Shown here piece after piece: positions 23,201 to 39,400 of a DNA stretch of 64,000 nucleotides; within the stretch, counting starts at the first letter, position 1, and every line of letters starts with the position of its first letter. The notes below the pieces were generated by a model. That model saw nothing but the letters and a program-made list of their open reading frames with translations. It was not told where the DNA came from and made no database searches. Source of the stretch: Campylorhamphus procurvoides (taxonomy: Eukaryota > Chordata > Aves > Passeriformes > Dendrocolaptidae). The stretch is taken from positions 36,347 to 100,346 of the forward strand of contig WBMV01006668.1 of NCBI GenBank assembly GCA_013396655.1. The letters run 5' to 3'. The position numbers and the translations under genes were made by a program.

Positions 23201-26079
23201 CTTGTCTCACCAAAGCTGTGTGATCAAGCACAAGACTGCTAACAGTGTGCCTGGCCAGCTCTGACTTGCATGTGTCACTTCCCTTTTCAGTCCTGCCACT
23301 TGTTGATTCCTTCTCTCTCGGCTAATGTGCTCTGACTTTATGTGCTATTCGTGATAGGGGGTTGCCCAAGACACCACAGTAACTTCTGTCTCTGGCAATT
23401 CTTTTTTAGACATATTGCTATTTGTAGAGTTTTGGTTCCCCTTCCCACTAACTTATTTGTGGAGTTATTTGTGTAATCCCTTGCACAAACATCATTCTCC
23501 TGCTTTTTACTGTATTCTTACTGAGAAACAAGTGCCAAACTGTCATGCTAATGAAGAAAGAACTGGGCATCCTTTCATCAAGAATGACTGGGTATGTCTC
23601 TTCCTAGATTACCGTTACTGCTGGCAAAGTTTTGTTGCGTACCATCATGGAGAAGATGATTACTGGCCCCACAACTTCGCTCCATACATCTTTCTGAATT
23701 GGAGAGAGCTTGGTCATATATTTTTGGTCAGTAGGCACCTGAAAAACACACTGAGAATGGAAATTAATGCACAATCCTAGGAAATGGAGGTTTGGATGAC
23801 CCTGCCAATGGTGTTAGCAGAAATGATAGTAGGAAAAATAAACATGGGCTTGATGCTGCATAAGTAGAGGGCCAAGCAGGCAAGAGATTGTCAAGGAGTA
23901 TGCTGCCACATTGTGCCTTTGTGACCAGGAGTAGAGAAGAGATTTAGCAGTACTCTCAGGTTTTTACTAAAGAAAGGGTACATTATTTCAACCCTTTACA
24001 CGGATCAACTACCAATTCATTCTCTTGCAGCTTGCTGGAGCTGTTTGACCCCAAAAGCTTCTTCAGCTGTGTAATCATGATTCAAGTACTCTCTTTTTGC
24101 CTCTTGGGATAGGGCCACTGATTTTAGTTAAGTTCTGAGCAAGTTCAAAAGCCCAGATGGGTGGATTTGCTTTCAGAATCAGAGTTTATATATGAGTATC
24201 ATGAGACTGAGATCTGCATTTCATATTTCTTGCAGTCCACACAACTGCAGAAGCTATTTGGACAGCCTGATACCCACAACATGTAAGAAAGAGAAGGTGG
24301 TCTACTGAACCAGAGAGATGACTAGGACTTGAGTTAACTTCCTGGCTCACCCACCCTTTGTGGGGCAAGCCAGTTCTTGCTTGAACTGGTCCCACTATGC
24401 AGAATGGATGGCAGGAGATGGAGGAAGGGGTGCACACAACTGCATAATATAGGGAGGAACTTACAGTCACACACACAAAACTAACCTGTTTGTAGGATGC
24501 TATAAGTGCCTGAGGGTGCTATAAACTTCCCGACTGAGGAAAAAGTACACTTTACACTGCATTTCGATTCTATCCACCCTAAACTTTATATAGGACTTTT
24601 AATAACTCAAGACCTGACCTTTCTAATTCTTGTGTGAATAAGACATTCAGATACACAGTCAGGGACAATATCCAGTCAATCATCTGATCTAACACAGTGG
24701 TTAATGCAATGTAATGCTTTAGGAGGTATTTTCCCCTTGGCTTTCAGCCTTTCTGCATCTTCTCATGCCTGAGGTGATTAAATAATTTAGCAGCTCATGC
24801 ACAATCAAATGTGTAGTGTGATGCTTACCAGGGAGCTGCACAGAGCTCTCTGCTAAATGCTTGCGAGTACAGGCAAACTACAGCTGACTCAGCACGGTTC
24901 CCTGTGCAGCAGTGCAAGGTGAATATGCCCTTCAGGTCGAGGTTTTAAAGAGCCAGCTAACAAATTACCTGTCCCTCCCAAGCAGCCTTGTTGGTTATTG
25001 CCCAGTCCTGGTGGCTAGGGAGCTTGCACTGGGACACTCATGCTGAAAGTCAGGCACTCACGCAGCTGCTTTGCTGCCTCAGCTAAACACAAGCCACCCC
25101 TAAAATGAAGGTGAATACAGCCCACTATCAGTAGTTCTGCTACCAGCCCTCCACAGAAGGAGCGGGAAGGTCTGTGTGTTCAGCCCTATTGAACATCCAG
25201 CCCTCTTTTACTAATTACGCAGAAGTGTAAGGAGGTGAGTGAGTTCTGGGCATATGCTGCAGAGAAAAACAGACTGTTGTGTCAAGTTCTGGCCTCCCTG
25301 GCAGAGGAAAGACAGTGAGGAACTGGAGAGGGTTTGGTGGAATACCACTGCAAAGGGCAGGGAGCTGGAGCACTTGCCCTACAAGTAGAGGCTGAGGGAA
25401 CTGGCTTTGCCAGACCTAAAGAGAAGAACGCTAGGTGGGGTCTAACTGCAGTTTGCTGCTACATAAATGCAGTAAAGACATAGCCAAACTCTCCTCAAAC
25501 ATGTGCAGCGGGAATATGAGGTAACATGCACAAGCTGCAAGAAGGGAAATTCCAACTGGATGGAAGAAAAATGTCTCCCCTGGTGGTGGTGTTGTAATGG
25601 AACCCAGAGAGGCTCTCAAACCTCCATCCCTGGAGACACTGAGAACTTTTCTCTGACCTGCCAGATCCAGCTTTGGAGTTAGCCTTGCTGCAAACATGCT
25701 TTGGACTAGAGACCTCTGGAGGGCCTTTCTAACCCCTGAAAAATCTGCCTTTCCACAAGATCTAGCCCCACTTCCCAAGCATTCAACTATGCAATCTGCC
25801 ACCTTTTAAATGCTTCTGTTTCTAAATGGTCAATCTTTCTAGGAGGCATGTACATGGCACAGCAAATTATGAAGTGCTATCCTGTTGCCTGGAAAACCAT
25901 ATCCCTGAGGGAGATTATCTAACACACTGAGGGAAGATCAGGGTGATCTCTTTGACTAGATGCTGTATTTCCAAATTCTATATCATGTTGAAGAGACAAC
26001 TTAATCTTTCGGCATCTGATTTTTAATGTTCATGTTTCTTTCTTCCTGTTAGGGTCTTCCTCCATTGCTGGGAAACTGA
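20210..26079 (+). CDS. APOBEC1: APOBEC1-like cytidine deaminase, gene B (spliced, 4 exons)
   Basis: Proposed join 20210-20231, 21964-22449, 23608-23726, 26053-26079, giving 217 aa with all phases consistent. It is an APOBEC1-type deaminase of single-stranded DNA/RNA and the closer of the two genes to mammalian APOBEC1: motifs [13 protein letters not shown] and NGVTIRIM, then [10 protein letters not shown] and C-terminal GLPP are all present. Zinc ligands are His86 (HAEVNFLE, catalytic Glu88), Cys115 and Cys118. The usually invariant SWSPC is STTPC here, so the Trp and the second Ser are replaced while the ligands remain. The C-terminus stops at GLPPLLGN, lacking the long hydrophobic tail of mammalian APOBEC1. 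It is tandem to gene A and convergent with AICDA. Exons 2-4 are firm; exon 1 and its acceptor are less certain. Confidence 0.88.
21964..22449 (+). CDS. APOBEC1: Gene B catalytic exon
   Basis: The donor is GCAG|GTAACC. The proposed acceptor is GGCTGAGAG at 21963, behind a T-run. The frame is open from there through [18 protein letters not shown] and STTPCGNC to IRIMNLA. A second acceptor (TTTCATCGTAG, exon from 22053) matches the start phase of gene A's catalytic exon and would drop about 30 residues. The domain itself is unaffected by the choice. Confidence 0.9.
23608..23726 (+). CDS. APOBEC1: Gene B penultimate exon (119 bp)
   Basis: Acceptor CTTCCTAG, donor TTG|GTCAGT. It encodes [18 protein letters not shown] through WRELGHIFL and is one codon longer than the gene A and AICDA counterparts. 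Reading through the donor would add [17 protein letters not shown] and stop, a possible alternative end. Confidence 0.92.
25260..25755 (+). mobile_element. CR1 LINE fragment in gene B intron 3
   Basis: Sense-orientation CR1 landmarks: GTCAAGTTCTGGCCTCCC, GGCAGGGAGCTGGAGCACTT, AGGCTGAGGGAACTGG, CATCCCTGGAGAC and a GGAGGGCCTTTCTAACCCC end. It is diverged and indel-scarred. Boundaries are approximate. Confidence 0.8.
26053..26079 (+). CDS. APOBEC1: Gene B terminal coding exon
   Basis: Acceptor TCTTCCTGTTAG, then codons for GLPPLLGN and TGA, in frame with the previous exon. GLPP at this position matches the ILGLPPCL region of mammalian APOBEC1, which confirms the exon despite its 27-bp length. 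Confidence 0.85.
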   Translation, partial: GLPPLLGN

Positions 26080-26642
26080 ATACTAATAAGCATCACTACT
26101 ATGCTTTTAAGCTCATTTTATGCATCATGCAAGACCAGAAAAGCCAGTCCCCAGCAATCTTTCCTGCTGCAGCCTTGATCAGTTTCCTGCTGCCACCAAA
26201 GAAGGCTCTTGCCACTGACTGCATTGCTAAGTATTGGACAGAGCAGAAGAAGCACATGAGAAGCCATCAGGAAGTTCGGATGATGCAGCCAGGCATCCAC
26301 CACACAGTCCTCTGGGTCTTTATAAGGCTTTCTGAGAATCCAGTGGGGATGGAAACCATGCCCTGTAATCAGGTGCTCCGTGTTTGCTGGTTCTGCAATC
26401 GGATTCTGCGAGTACCCTCTTGAGAGGCCAGTGAGTAACACTGTTCATGCTCCAATCTGTTCCAAAGAAGTAATGAGAGCCATGCATTCTTGTTTGGAGA
26501 ATTTCTTATGAAGATCACTTTTATGGGTACATGTGTATGTTTTTGCAAATGCTTCATGCTGTTACAGTATTTATGCAATACTGTAATAATACCTCATTTT
26601 AAGTTTTTATTCTCCATACATTTATGACTGTAAAACCTACAG

Positions 26643-26648
26643 AATAAA
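26643..26648 (+). terminator. Poly(A) signal, gene B
   Basis: AATAAA, 564 bp past the gene B stop codon, is the first canonical signal I see in that 3' untranslated region. Confidence 0.6.
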
Positions 26649-26669
26649 AGGGAAAAATGTCAACTCCAT

Positions 26670-29600
26670 CGAAACTTTGCTTTTCTGGTTCAATTCCTGG
26701 GTACACGTCCCTCCCTTGTAATTCCACACTCCGGAGACCTAGGTGTTCATTGCAAACTGGAGGAAGAAAGTAAAAAAATCTCTGCTTTTCCAGCTGAAAA
26801 CACTGAGTAGAATGGTGAAGTAGGAGATGTTGAAAGCTCTGAGGTATCTGTACAGGCAGAAGGCAAAAAGAAGATACAGGTGTATTGGGTCTTGCAGCAG
26901 TTTCCCGTTTGAACTGCAAATAATGCAGAACCTCTGAATGAATCATACTGGGAGCTCTACATTTCACAATTCCCAATCCCTCCAAGCAGGAAGCCCATAG
27001 TGTGATCCCACTGGAGAATGTACTGATGCTGGGATCTGCAACAAGCAGGTACAGGTGATGATTTGAAGAATAAGGCAGGGGCTAGAGGGAACCATGCCTA
27101 TCTTTTCTAGTTTATTAGTGCTTATAGCATCCTTTGGCCATGCCAAAATCTCCAGATGTTTAGCAGACAATCAAGGCAGCCAGAAAAGCTTCAGGCTGAG
27201 GAATCAGCTCCAGTGTCTGCAGTATAAGAGGGTATGTAAGGCTGAACAGAGCTGGGTGGGGAGTGTCTCCAGTGTTAACCAAACAAAATAACTCCAAGCA
27301 ATGTACAGGAGAGCTAAAGTATTCTTCCCCCTGTACGGGACCTCATGCTGCATGTCACATGCCCTCTTTCTGGTTACTCTTTGTTTCCTTAGGGAGAAAT
27401 CAAATCACTTGATCAACATACAGTTGAGTGCAGACGGGTCCATAACCATTCATGTTCAGGGCTCCCACTAAAGGCAGGAGGACAAACTTCCTGTGGTCTG
27501 TTTGGAAACTTGCCAGTTTCAGGTAGCTCAACGAAGTTTTTCACACCAGTTTTATCTGCCAGTCAATTTGCAACCTGCTCCATCCCTGTTGTTCCCCTAT
27601 TGGCATGTAAGGGTCTAAAGGTGGGTCTACCACGCTACTAGCCCATAAAGGAAAGCACAGAAGACAGCTGGTTTGCTTTCATCTTTTTCTGTTCCTCTAG
27701 ACTGGTAAGAGCATTGTGCCAGCTTGTAGAGCAGGATAGTTCTTAACTGTGAACTAATAACAAGGTTGTAGTGTGGAGGCATCAACATCTTCCCTGCCCT
27801 GGAACTTGGGTGCATTCACCCACATGAGGACAACAGACACCTTGTAGGCAGGAAGATTACCTCTCTCAACATCAGTCCCTGCCTTCAAAAGTCCCAGCAG
27901 TCCTTCTGCTGGGGTGCTTAACAATAACAATAACAGCAGCAACATTGAAGTTTTAGCTATATCTGATGAGGGTTTGAAAGCCTGAGGGGAAACCTGCCTA
28001 TCAAAAATGTATGAGAGATTTAAGAGCCAAAGGCAGCCTTCAAAATACTTGCCACCCTTTGGTGCCTCCCCTTCTGCTCTGACCTTTGCTCTTGCAGCAG
28101 CCCACTGTCTCCTTCCCCTTCAGAGGTTCTGCTCATCATCACTGGCATTGTCTGAACTAGTGGTCTCTTCTCTGCCAAATCCCTCTAGTTTTTCTTCTGT
28201 GAAACAAATCAGATTTCAGTTGCTGCAAATATTTAACACATACGTGATTAAATAATGAAATTTCTGCTCATAGGAACACTAAAGGGGCAGCACCAGGGAG
28301 AGGACATAAAACTACTCAAATTAGAGAACTATGTTGAACATGAAGACATCTAGGCTGAAAGCGCCCTGAAGGGACAAGTAGCAGAGGGCTGGACTCCATG
28401 ACCCTGAAACCCCTTTCTACCCTGGTTTTCAAGTACCAGCATGTACAAGAGAAAGAGAAACCAAGCAGTGGGAGGACATGCTTGTGTTTGCAAGGGTCTG
28501 GAGTGTGTCTTTGCATTGTTTTGTGGCAATCTGTTTCTTATTATTGCAGACTCCAAGGATGCTGTGTACTGATCTGGAGTAATGCTGAGTGCAGATGTGG
28601 GAATGATGTCGGCGTCCTGCTCTTCCGTGGGCATGTTTTGTGGGTTGCTAAGAGCTGGGCTTCAGGAGCTGTTTCCAGCAAGGAAAAAACATCTCTCCAG
28701 CCAACACCCTCATAGAGGGTGCCAGACACGCCGGTGTACTAGGAGATGGCAGCCATGCCCAGTTTCTCACACTGTACCAATAGCCATCCCATCCCACTTA
28801 CCCTGTTTCCTCTGTTATCAAAGACCAATCCTGTTCAGCTATTCAGATGTGCCTGTGCCTTGTTTATTGCTGCACACTGTGGGAAGTTGAACCAAGTAAG
28901 ACAGGGGCTAGTGCCATGTGCTCCTGCTCTGGCCATTCCCCACAGTGTGGGGAGGAAACATTCTCCCAGCAATCGCAAGCCCCCATTTCCCACAGATTGG
29001 GCAATTGGGGCCTGAGGTATATTTGCCACAGTTCTCTTGAGATGTTTCCATCTGCCCAGGTGCATATAAAGCCAGGAGACACCTAGAATAACACAGCCAC
29101 CATTTCTTTAAGGGATAGGCTCTAAAGACACATGGTACTCAAGAGTATATAAGCAGTAGTGAAATGCTCCCAATATACCCAGTCTGCAAAGCAAATGAAA
29201 TAACTTAGGTTGAAAAACTATTGTTGCTATGTAACAGTCATCCCCAGGAAGTTATTCTTGGCAAAGACATATAAAGCTTTTGGGGTTGAACTAATTTATA
29301 ATACTAAATTAGAGAATATCTTGTAACAAATAATATTAATTGGTATTTGAGAACAGAAAAAGTGTGATTTAAAAAATCTCTGTAACAGAAGAGCTATATT
29401 CCTATAGCTGAATCACCTGGGTTAGCTGAACAGTCCACTCTGAATTTAATCTGCTTTAGATTCAGAAGAATCTAAACCTAGGATGTATTCTGAATGCAGT
29501 TAATGTTTCTTTGCATTTACTCATTGTATTTATTCCCCTACTGTACAGTGTCACCCATTGTCATGTTTCAACGAGTATCTTCAACTCAGTCAGCCTTTGA

Positions 29601-30110
29601 GCAGAAGCCAACTGCTGGGATTTCCAAAGTGCTTTTTTAGAAAATGCTACTTTATCTAGCAGCTCTCCAACAATTTCACCAAGAAGGACAATGATGTTTA
29701 ACAAGCCAAAATCAAAAGTTGAAAGACAGAGATCCTTTTTACATCTCTGCTTCTCTTCTTATTTTGTGAAGTATGTTGGGTCAGCACTTCTGTGTCAATT
29801 ACAAGTCATAAATGGGGATGATAGGCTTGCCATTAATGGAGGAAGTATCTTAAATAACTTTTGCATTTCCATCACAGGTTTTTGATAATATTCCAAAGTA
29901 CTTGAGCACTTTATCTGCCTTGATCTGCTCGGCAACACTGTCAACACTTGAAAAGTACAGGTGAAAGTATGAAGACAGTTTAATAAGATAGTGCCAGGTT
30001 ATCTCTCCAGAAATCAGAAAGAATAGATGACATGTTAATCCTTTGTGTCAGCTTCTACTTCCCTCACCCATATGATACCAAAATAATGACAAAATTACAT
30101 GTTCATTTGT
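26670..30110. other. Spacer between convergent gene B and AICDA
   Basis: No supported exon. A possible CR1 3' scrap lies at 28.38-28.43 kb. Several frames near 28.6-29.1 kb are open on both strands at once, which is typical of GC-richer non-coding DNA. Confidence 0.5.
28378..28430 (+). mobile_element. Possible CR1 3' scrap
   Basis: GGGCTGGACTCCATGACCC followed by CCCCTTTCTACCCTGG resembles the CR1 tail (GGACTNNATGA..CCCTTCCAACCC). It is too short and diverged for certainty. Confidence 0.4.
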
Positions 30111-30116
30111 AAGACC

Positions 30117-30122
30117 TTTATT
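30117..30122 (-). terminator. AICDA: Poly(A) signal, AICDA
   Basis: TTTATT on the plus strand (AATAAA on the minus strand) gives AICDA a 3' untranslated region of about 1.5 kb from the stop at 31629, in the range of known AICDA messages. Confidence 0.55.
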
Positions 30123-31628
30123 TATATAAATAATATCCACCATATCAAACAAATATACAACACCATATTTGCAAATTAATGCTTTGCAAAGAACTCTCCT
30201 TGCTATTCCTGGTCAAAATTCCTCAAACTGAGAGTGCCTCAGGAGCCTGAAGGTATAGGAAGGTTGTGATGCAACCAGTTGTGACCTCTCCTGGCAGGAG
30301 AAGGCACTGTGGGAGCAAACCTCTCTGCTGTCCTCCTGCAGCTGGCCTATCATCAGAAGAGGTGTTTTGAGGAAAGACCCAGGAGCCTTGAGCCTCACCC
30401 AGAAAGAGGAACAGGATGGAGCAGAGAACTTGTAACCACCATGAAGGAAATGCCAGAGTAAACCCAGAGTGTGGGACACACTTAGCCTTGGCAAAGCCTC
30501 AATCCATTTGACCGTGGGGGACTATCCATCTGTAATTTAGGTGGTGGGAATGTGGTGGTGAGCAGGCATGTAATGTGAACCCGTATCTTCAGCTTGTACA
30601 GACTGTCCACCAGATCAGGTGCCAAGGGGGTCCCCTAGTGGAAACACAGTGATTGCCAGGCAGAAGGACGGGTTGATTTTCTGCCCCTACAGAAGGTATC
30701 TATCTACAGGCTATAGAGCTTTGCTTATGCCAGGTGTTTTTTCTGGTCAGCTCTCTGTACAGTCACCAACTAGACATAGCTGGCCATATTACGGGCAATA
30801 AAAGGTGGAAAACCAGAAGACTGGGCAACTATAAAGCTGCCTCCAGCAGAGTACAGTTGGCTAAGGAGGGAGCATATTGCACATCTGGTCTAGGTGGAAA
30901 TGCTCAGGGGATGAAAAGTACTCCACACAGTGAAAGGTGTGGTGCCCTCACTCACTCTCTTGTGAAGGTCTGCTGGCTTCCAGTGAGGTTTTCAAGCTGA
31001 ACTAACTGGGCTGTCCAGGACTGACTTCAGTACTCTCAGCTGAGCTTTCCAGTAACTGGACAACTTTGCTGTTAGCACATAGGCTATAGCACTTCAATGG
31101 TGATGGTTTTCAACTTCCTACCCACATCCAGAAAGGCAAATAAACCATTTCACAGGGGAGGACACAGAGTGGCTCAGTGTAGTGCAGCTCTAAGAGGCAA
31201 GAGACATTCTCCCTGAAGCCCTTGTGAAACATGTAGATCAGTGCAGTGCCAGTGAGAACACAGTCACATAAATAGCTTTGCAGGGTGTCCGCTCCCACTT
31301 GGACCAGGCTAAATCCAGAACTTCATTTAGTGGACCACCTGAATTAGCTCTGCAGGGAACAAGGGAGGGCAAATTGCTCTTTGGAACTGCAGTACTGGCT
31401 ATTCTCAGCTAGCAGTGGATAAGGTGGGATCCTGTGGAATGTGTCTTCAGAAGATCAGCCTAATTCTCCTTGGAAATGAAAAAGTAAGGGTAGTCTTATT
31501 TCTAGACACAGATCTGGAAGGAAGAGAGATGTAAAGACAGAAGAAAGGAAAGATCTGTTTTAAGGGAGAGAGTTGGAAATCAAAGAACAAATGTTTCCGA
31601 AGTCTTCTGATTGCTGATGACTTTCACT

Positions 31629-36440
<4,812 letters not shown>

Positions 36441-39400
36441 GATTGCCAGGGTCTCTCTCAGGTGATGGGATTAGAGGGAGGTTGTCTTGCAGGCTCTATC
36501 TGTGCAGCCCTCTGACCTGATGTCTCCAGAAAAGTGGACAGGTCTGTGTGTCCCCTCCCCATTCACCCCTATCTACCCCTTGCTTGCTTTCATCGGGGTG
36601 TGGTGGAGGGAGGAGTTAGAAAGGTCTCTAGAGTTGCAAGAGCTGAAGGGCAAAGTGTTGAGATGCAAAGGGGCATCAGTTCTGAAAGATGCTCAGCACC
36701 CATTGGTTGCCATCCCCCACTGCACTCCCTACTGGGCCCCCCTGCCTGCAAAATTATTCTGAAATAATATCAATAGCATAACAAGGCAGGAAACATTGTC
36801 TAGTGGTTAGAAGGGGGCCTGAATGTTTGCGTACCAATACTGTGAATGTGGGCAAAACCACACTATCCCTCCAGGCTTCACATCACGCAGCTGTGCAATG
36901 AAGGTGATGAGCCTGTCCTGCTCCATCACAGAGGCAGCTCTTTGCAGTGCCCTGCAACCACCCAGTTGGAAGGACATCAGCAGACACCAAATGGTTGGCA
37001 GGCTTTCCCCCTCTTCTGTGACCCCCTGAAAGGCCTGGAAGTTACTTGGCAGTACGGGGCAACACCGAAGCTGAAGATGAGAGTAAGAGAGACCCAGTTC
37101 CCAAGGTCTGGTGGGGAGTGCCTGGCCCCGCTTTGGGCACCTGAACATGGCCATGGGTGTCTGAGCTGTGTCAACACGCCAGGAGCAGTGGCAAACCTGC
37201 ATTGCAAAGCTGTACCAGTGGGAAATGACTCCAGGCCTTATCCTGCTGTTCCAGGTGGTGCTGGCACTGGCCCAGAGATCTGCCAGCAGCAGGGTGACTG
37301 CAAGAACCCTCTGGCTGACAGCTGTGCTCAGCAGGCGTGCAGTAGTGCATTGTCACGGCCGGGGTCACGCTCAGGATGCACACGCTTTGCTCTGCCAACA
37401 CCACTCCCTCCACCGAGGCTCTGCTCCTGCCCTGGCATCCATCCCCTCTGCAGGGCTGAAGGGCAGCCAAGGAATGGGGTGGTGGCTTTGGTTGGACAGG
37501 GTGACAAGGAAGCAGCCAGGGGACATTCTGTTTTGTTTCTACCTCAAGTGGGGCACGGCTGAGAAATAGGGCTTTTGTTTACCTCACGCTAGGGTAGTTC
37601 TTCATTTTTTCTCTGCTTGATTTACTTTCCTTATTAATTTTACTGGTTTTCAGCATGCTAAGACTTTGTGAAACCAGTATATGCAAAAGCACAAAAAGGA
37701 AAGATGAGTTGCCAAAACAGAACAGACCCTCTAGCCCAGCACTTGGAGAGTATTTGCCTTTGAGAGTGGCGAGCATGGTACACTTCAGGAAAAGGAGAAG
37801 CACTCCTGGAAGGTCCAGGCATAGGCTGGCCAACTCCTTCAGGAAGTGCCTGGGTAGGACAGGCACTAATAAATCCACATTTTGGCAGCTATATTGGTCT
37901 CAATAGCTGTGGTCTCAAGCTTCATGTTGAGGATATGGCTCCTAGTGTTTGACCTAAGCTAGAAGAGCCTGCAACCCTTGACAATCCCAGTCCTACTTAA
38001 GAGAGTCTGAGACAACACTGTTGCTAATGAAACAGCTGTTCCCTTTCAGCTTTTATCCTAGTAGCACCTTGTGACAAATCTCCTAGGTCAGACCAACACA
38101 TCACACTTTAATACTAGTTTTTTCTTTTAATAAGACAAAGAGGACATTCGTTACACAGGGCATCAAAAAAAGAGACGAGAAAAAAAGCAACACACCCTGG
38201 GAAATATTCTTCTTAGAAATCACAACTATTTGTGTTTCATCCAACGAATTGAAGTAGCTTCAGCTTCATTCTTGTGCTGGCTCCCTATTGTCATAGCCAA
38301 ATATTGCAGAAAATTTTACATAATATTTTCTGTTCTAAAAGACGTTAAAAAATATCTTCCTGATCAGCTTGGTCTTCCCCATAAATTAAATTTTTAATTT
38401 AATAAATTAAACTCAAAGGTTTAAGATGTCAAGTCTTATAAAAGGTTTAACTAGATCCTTTCTCTGGTCCTGCCTGTAAGTGGAATTCATTCTTTCATGT
38501 TTAAGACATGCTCTTTTCCTTAAATTTTGAGAGTTTCCTTGCGGTTCACTGAGATAAAAAAGAAAGAACGGATGACCAAACAGATGAACCATATTTATGT
38601 TACTCTCTCTCAGGGCTCTCAAGTCTAAATACTGCTGTAGGCTTTCTAATGCCCTTAGTTTAGACTAGCAGCTTCCCTCACTTGGGAGGTGCAAGTGCAT
38701 GAAATCAGTGGTACTGATTCTCTGCCTCCAGCTGTAATCCCCGGAGCAATGAAACACATTGGTGTGGACGTGTTTCAGGGTCTTGTAACAAGTCTAGGGG
38801 GACATTTCGAGAGAGACCCTCAATCCCTATGCAGTTCTGCCTAAAGCCGGAGCTGCACTTTCTTGCCAAGGCAAGATCCTGCTCTTTAGCAGATGTCATC
38901 TCTTCCCTGATTTATAAAAATGTAGTTTGGAAAACCATGGACAGGTTGCTGATCCCTGATCTAGTTGTTAGTCCAGCTTTGTCCCTAGCTGTAAATTGCC
39001 AAATCTTTAACATATGGTGGGACACTTTTAGCTGGGAGCTAGAAAGAGAAATACTGACCACTCCAGTTTTCCTTTCTTTCTGCTCAACACAAACTTACTT
39101 GGAGAGGGAACTGGAGGTGGGAGAGAAAACCAATTTTACTGAAGATTACTCCATCACTGTTTCTGATCAAAGTCCCAGTTAGGTAAAGGCTAGCAGGGAA
39201 GGCCAGACAGTGTCCCTGTCCTGGTGTATTTGGAGTTTTATCTAGCACGAGACACTGCTCCAGCTTATCAGGATCATGGAAGGATGTCCTAGCATTCATT
39301 CTGGTTTCTTGTGCTCAGGGCTTTATTCCCTGTCTTTGCGTGAGAATAGAGAAATAACAGGAGGATGAAGAGCAGTGGTCAGATGTAAAGGGGGAGGAAG

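Noticed and set aside
23727..23780. Gene B ending by readthrough ([17 protein letters not shown])
   Set aside because: A GTCAGT donor and the in-frame GLPP exon at 26053, an APOBEC1 hallmark, favour splicing; kept only as an alternative isoform.
36807..37562. 238-codon plus-strand and 131-codon minus-strand frames upstream of AICDA
   Set aside because: They overlap on opposite strands in GC-richer DNA next to the AICDA promoter; no motif or splice context. A translated search would settle it.
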